From contig JAATFD010000024.1 in assembly GCA_015655375.1 (NCBI GenBank), forward strand, positions 1 to 64,000: a stretch of 64,000 bases of DNA. Reading direction: 5' to 3'. The notes beneath the pieces were generated by a model that saw only the letters and a program-made list of their open reading frames with translations, was not told where the DNA came from and ran no database searches. This document shows positions 63,267 to 64,000 of this stretch, in pieces (the stretch's first letter is position 1; each line of letters opens with the position of its first letter). This stretch comes from Actinomycetales bacterium (GTDB taxonomy: Bacteria > Actinomycetota > Actinomycetes > Actinomycetales > Actinomycetaceae). The position numbers were made by a program, and so were the translations under genes.

Positions 63267-63436
63267 CTGCCCTTAGCTGAACCTTGACTGTGGTGGTCTG
63301 AGCGCGCTCAGTGTCGCGACTGACTCAATCCCTGCCGTATCGATGTTAGGTCATATGTTGGACATTTCTTTGCTGTTTATTGGTAATAAGCTTCCATTGT
63401 GTGGAAGTCCGATGAACCAATGCGGCTGTCCAGGAG

Positions 63437-63661
63437 GTGCCCATGAGCGAGTTCCACCATGTGGGCAAGAAGTATTTCAGCGGCGCAATGGCGATTGAAG
63501 ATCTGTCGTTCGACCCTCAGAGCGCATCAACTGAGCAGGGGGAGGGCGTGTGGCGACAATCGGCAGTCTCCTTGTGTTGGGGCCACGTTCTCGGTGGTCC
63601 TCCGGTGCGTGCTGGTGGTTCCGGTCCTGCGTCATATGCAAGAAGAGGGAGAAGCGCATGA
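63437..63661 (+). pseudogene. Remnant of an osmoprotectant/amino-acid ABC ATPase
   Basis: Residues 1-25 (FHHVGKKYFSGAMAIEDLSF) match the N terminus of ProV/OpuCA-type ATPases, just before where Walker A should come. After that the frame turns into unrelated sequence and stops at codon 75 without any ABC motif. The stop overlaps the ATG of the next gene (ATGA). The rest of the ATPase has been deleted; a short functional peptide is unlikely. Confidence 0.5.
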
Positions 63662-64000
63662 GTTTCACGCGGCTGCGGCAGGGGTTCCTGCCCGTCGGCG
63701 TTGTGGCAATGACGGTCGTCGCAACATTACTCAGTGGCTGTTCGTCGACCGCGAGCTCGGACTCGACCAGCGGGAGCTCGAGTCCTGCACAGAGCCCGAG
63801 CGCGTCGGTGGAGGCAGTGGCGAAGGATGACGCTTTGGCGCAGCGCCTTCCGGCATCGATCTCAGGCCGTGGCACGTTGATTGTCGGCTCGGACACGACC
63901 TTTGCTCCTGCTGAGTTCATCGACACCGACGGAACGACCCCGATCGGCTATGACGTGGATTTGAGCCGGGCCATCGCCCAGAAGCTTGGTCTCGAGCTGG
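63658..64000 (+). CDS. Amino-acid ABC transporter substrate-binding lipoprotein (partial, runs off the window)
   Basis: Starts at ATG 63658 after GGGAGAAGC. Signal peptide MSFTRLRQGFLPVGVVAMTV and lipobox LLSGC with Cys at residue 27, a Ser-rich linker, then the first lobe of a family 3 binding protein: GRGTLIVGSDTTFAPAEFID, and PIGYDVDLSRAIAQKLGLEL. It is a paralogue of the protein at 59132-60064 and probably opens a second polar amino-acid importer to the right. The 3' part is outside the window. Confidence 0.85.
   Translation, partial: MSFTRLRQGFLPVGVVAMTVVATLLSGCSSTASSDSTSGSSSPAQSPSASVEAVAKDDALAQRLPASISGRGTLIVGSDTTFAPAEFIDTDGTTPIGYDVDLSRAIAQKLGLEL

Larger units (their letters stand above)
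63087..63436. other. AT-rich regulatory intergenic region
   Basis: 350 bases, markedly richer in A and T than the window average between about 63120 and 63270. It holds two GTAGT-N4-ACTAC type sites and a small hairpin CTTCCA/TGGAAG (63391-63407). No protein or RNA gene is visible. Confidence 0.6.

Noticed and set aside
1..64000. CRISPR array, prophage or insertion sequence
   Set aside because: No regularly spaced repeat series, no cas, phage structural, integrase or transposase gene was found by reading all frames provided.

Overview
The window is high-GC actinobacterial DNA. It opens inside the 3' end of a 5S rRNA gene and carries DtxR/IdeR-type iron boxes, an ilvB leader peptide of actinobacterial type, a DUF3516 helicase, a DUF2218 protein and a CE1758/CE1759-type flavin enzyme pair. 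An Actinomyces/Schaalia-like member of Actinomycetales is a reasonable guess, but no marker here settles the genus.

Region by region. 1-57: end of 5S rRNA and its hairpin. 0.3-3.5 kb: a ThrE-type amino-acid exporter and an AspT/YidE-type carrier, convergent. 3.6-10.8 kb: branched-chain amino-acid synthesis: leader peptide plus attenuator, ilvB-ilvN-ilvC, an LCP cell-wall ligase, leuB and ilvE; ilvD lies apart at 23.5 kb. 10.9-13.1 kb: flavin oxidoreductase pair and an HxlR regulator. 13.2-17.1 kb: iron-boxed heterodimeric exporter-fold ABC system with DUF2218, probably a siderophore importer. 17.2-21.8 kb: manA, a MetE-like enzyme, an APC permease. 21.9-23.3 kb: a DUF559/AbiEi-like gene between two copies of an 80-bp palindromic repeat. 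23.5-28.9 kb: ilvD, fused lipoate ligase, YggS, YccF, YbaK. 28.9-34.5 kb: iron-boxed siderophore operon (binding protein, two permeases, ATPase, esterase). 34.6-41.9 kb: helicase, FAH-family protein, nucleobase permease with purine nucleoside phosphorylase, MalY-type lyase.

42.0-55.6 kb is a sugar-acid catabolic island. Its right half contains a near-complete route for D-apionolactone/D-apionate: lactonase (ApnL), oxidoisomerase (ApnO), decarboxylase (OiaC), L-erythrulose kinase (LerK) and two isomerases (LerI, DerI), ending in D-erythrose 4-phosphate, with an MFS carrier and a FadR-type regulator. Its left half pairs a sugar-isomerase-fold TIM barrel with a 3-hydroxyacid dehydrogenase and a second MFS carrier; its substrate is not known. 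A shared palindrome (about ATCCTATAGGAT) in front of the left module and of lerK ties the halves together.

55.8-57.8 kb: gltX, tRNA-Gln and two identical tRNA-Glu genes. 57.9-64.0 kb: a cyclophilin-fold/cucumopine-synthase-like gene heading an amino-acid ABC importer operon, an RpiR regulator, remnants that resemble histidine ammonia-lyase and an osmoprotectant ABC ATPase, and the start of a second binding protein cut by the window edge. GTAGT-N4-ACTAC palindromes precede both the operon and the second binding protein, suggesting a two-unit regulon. No CRISPR array, prophage, transposase or plasmid origin was seen.
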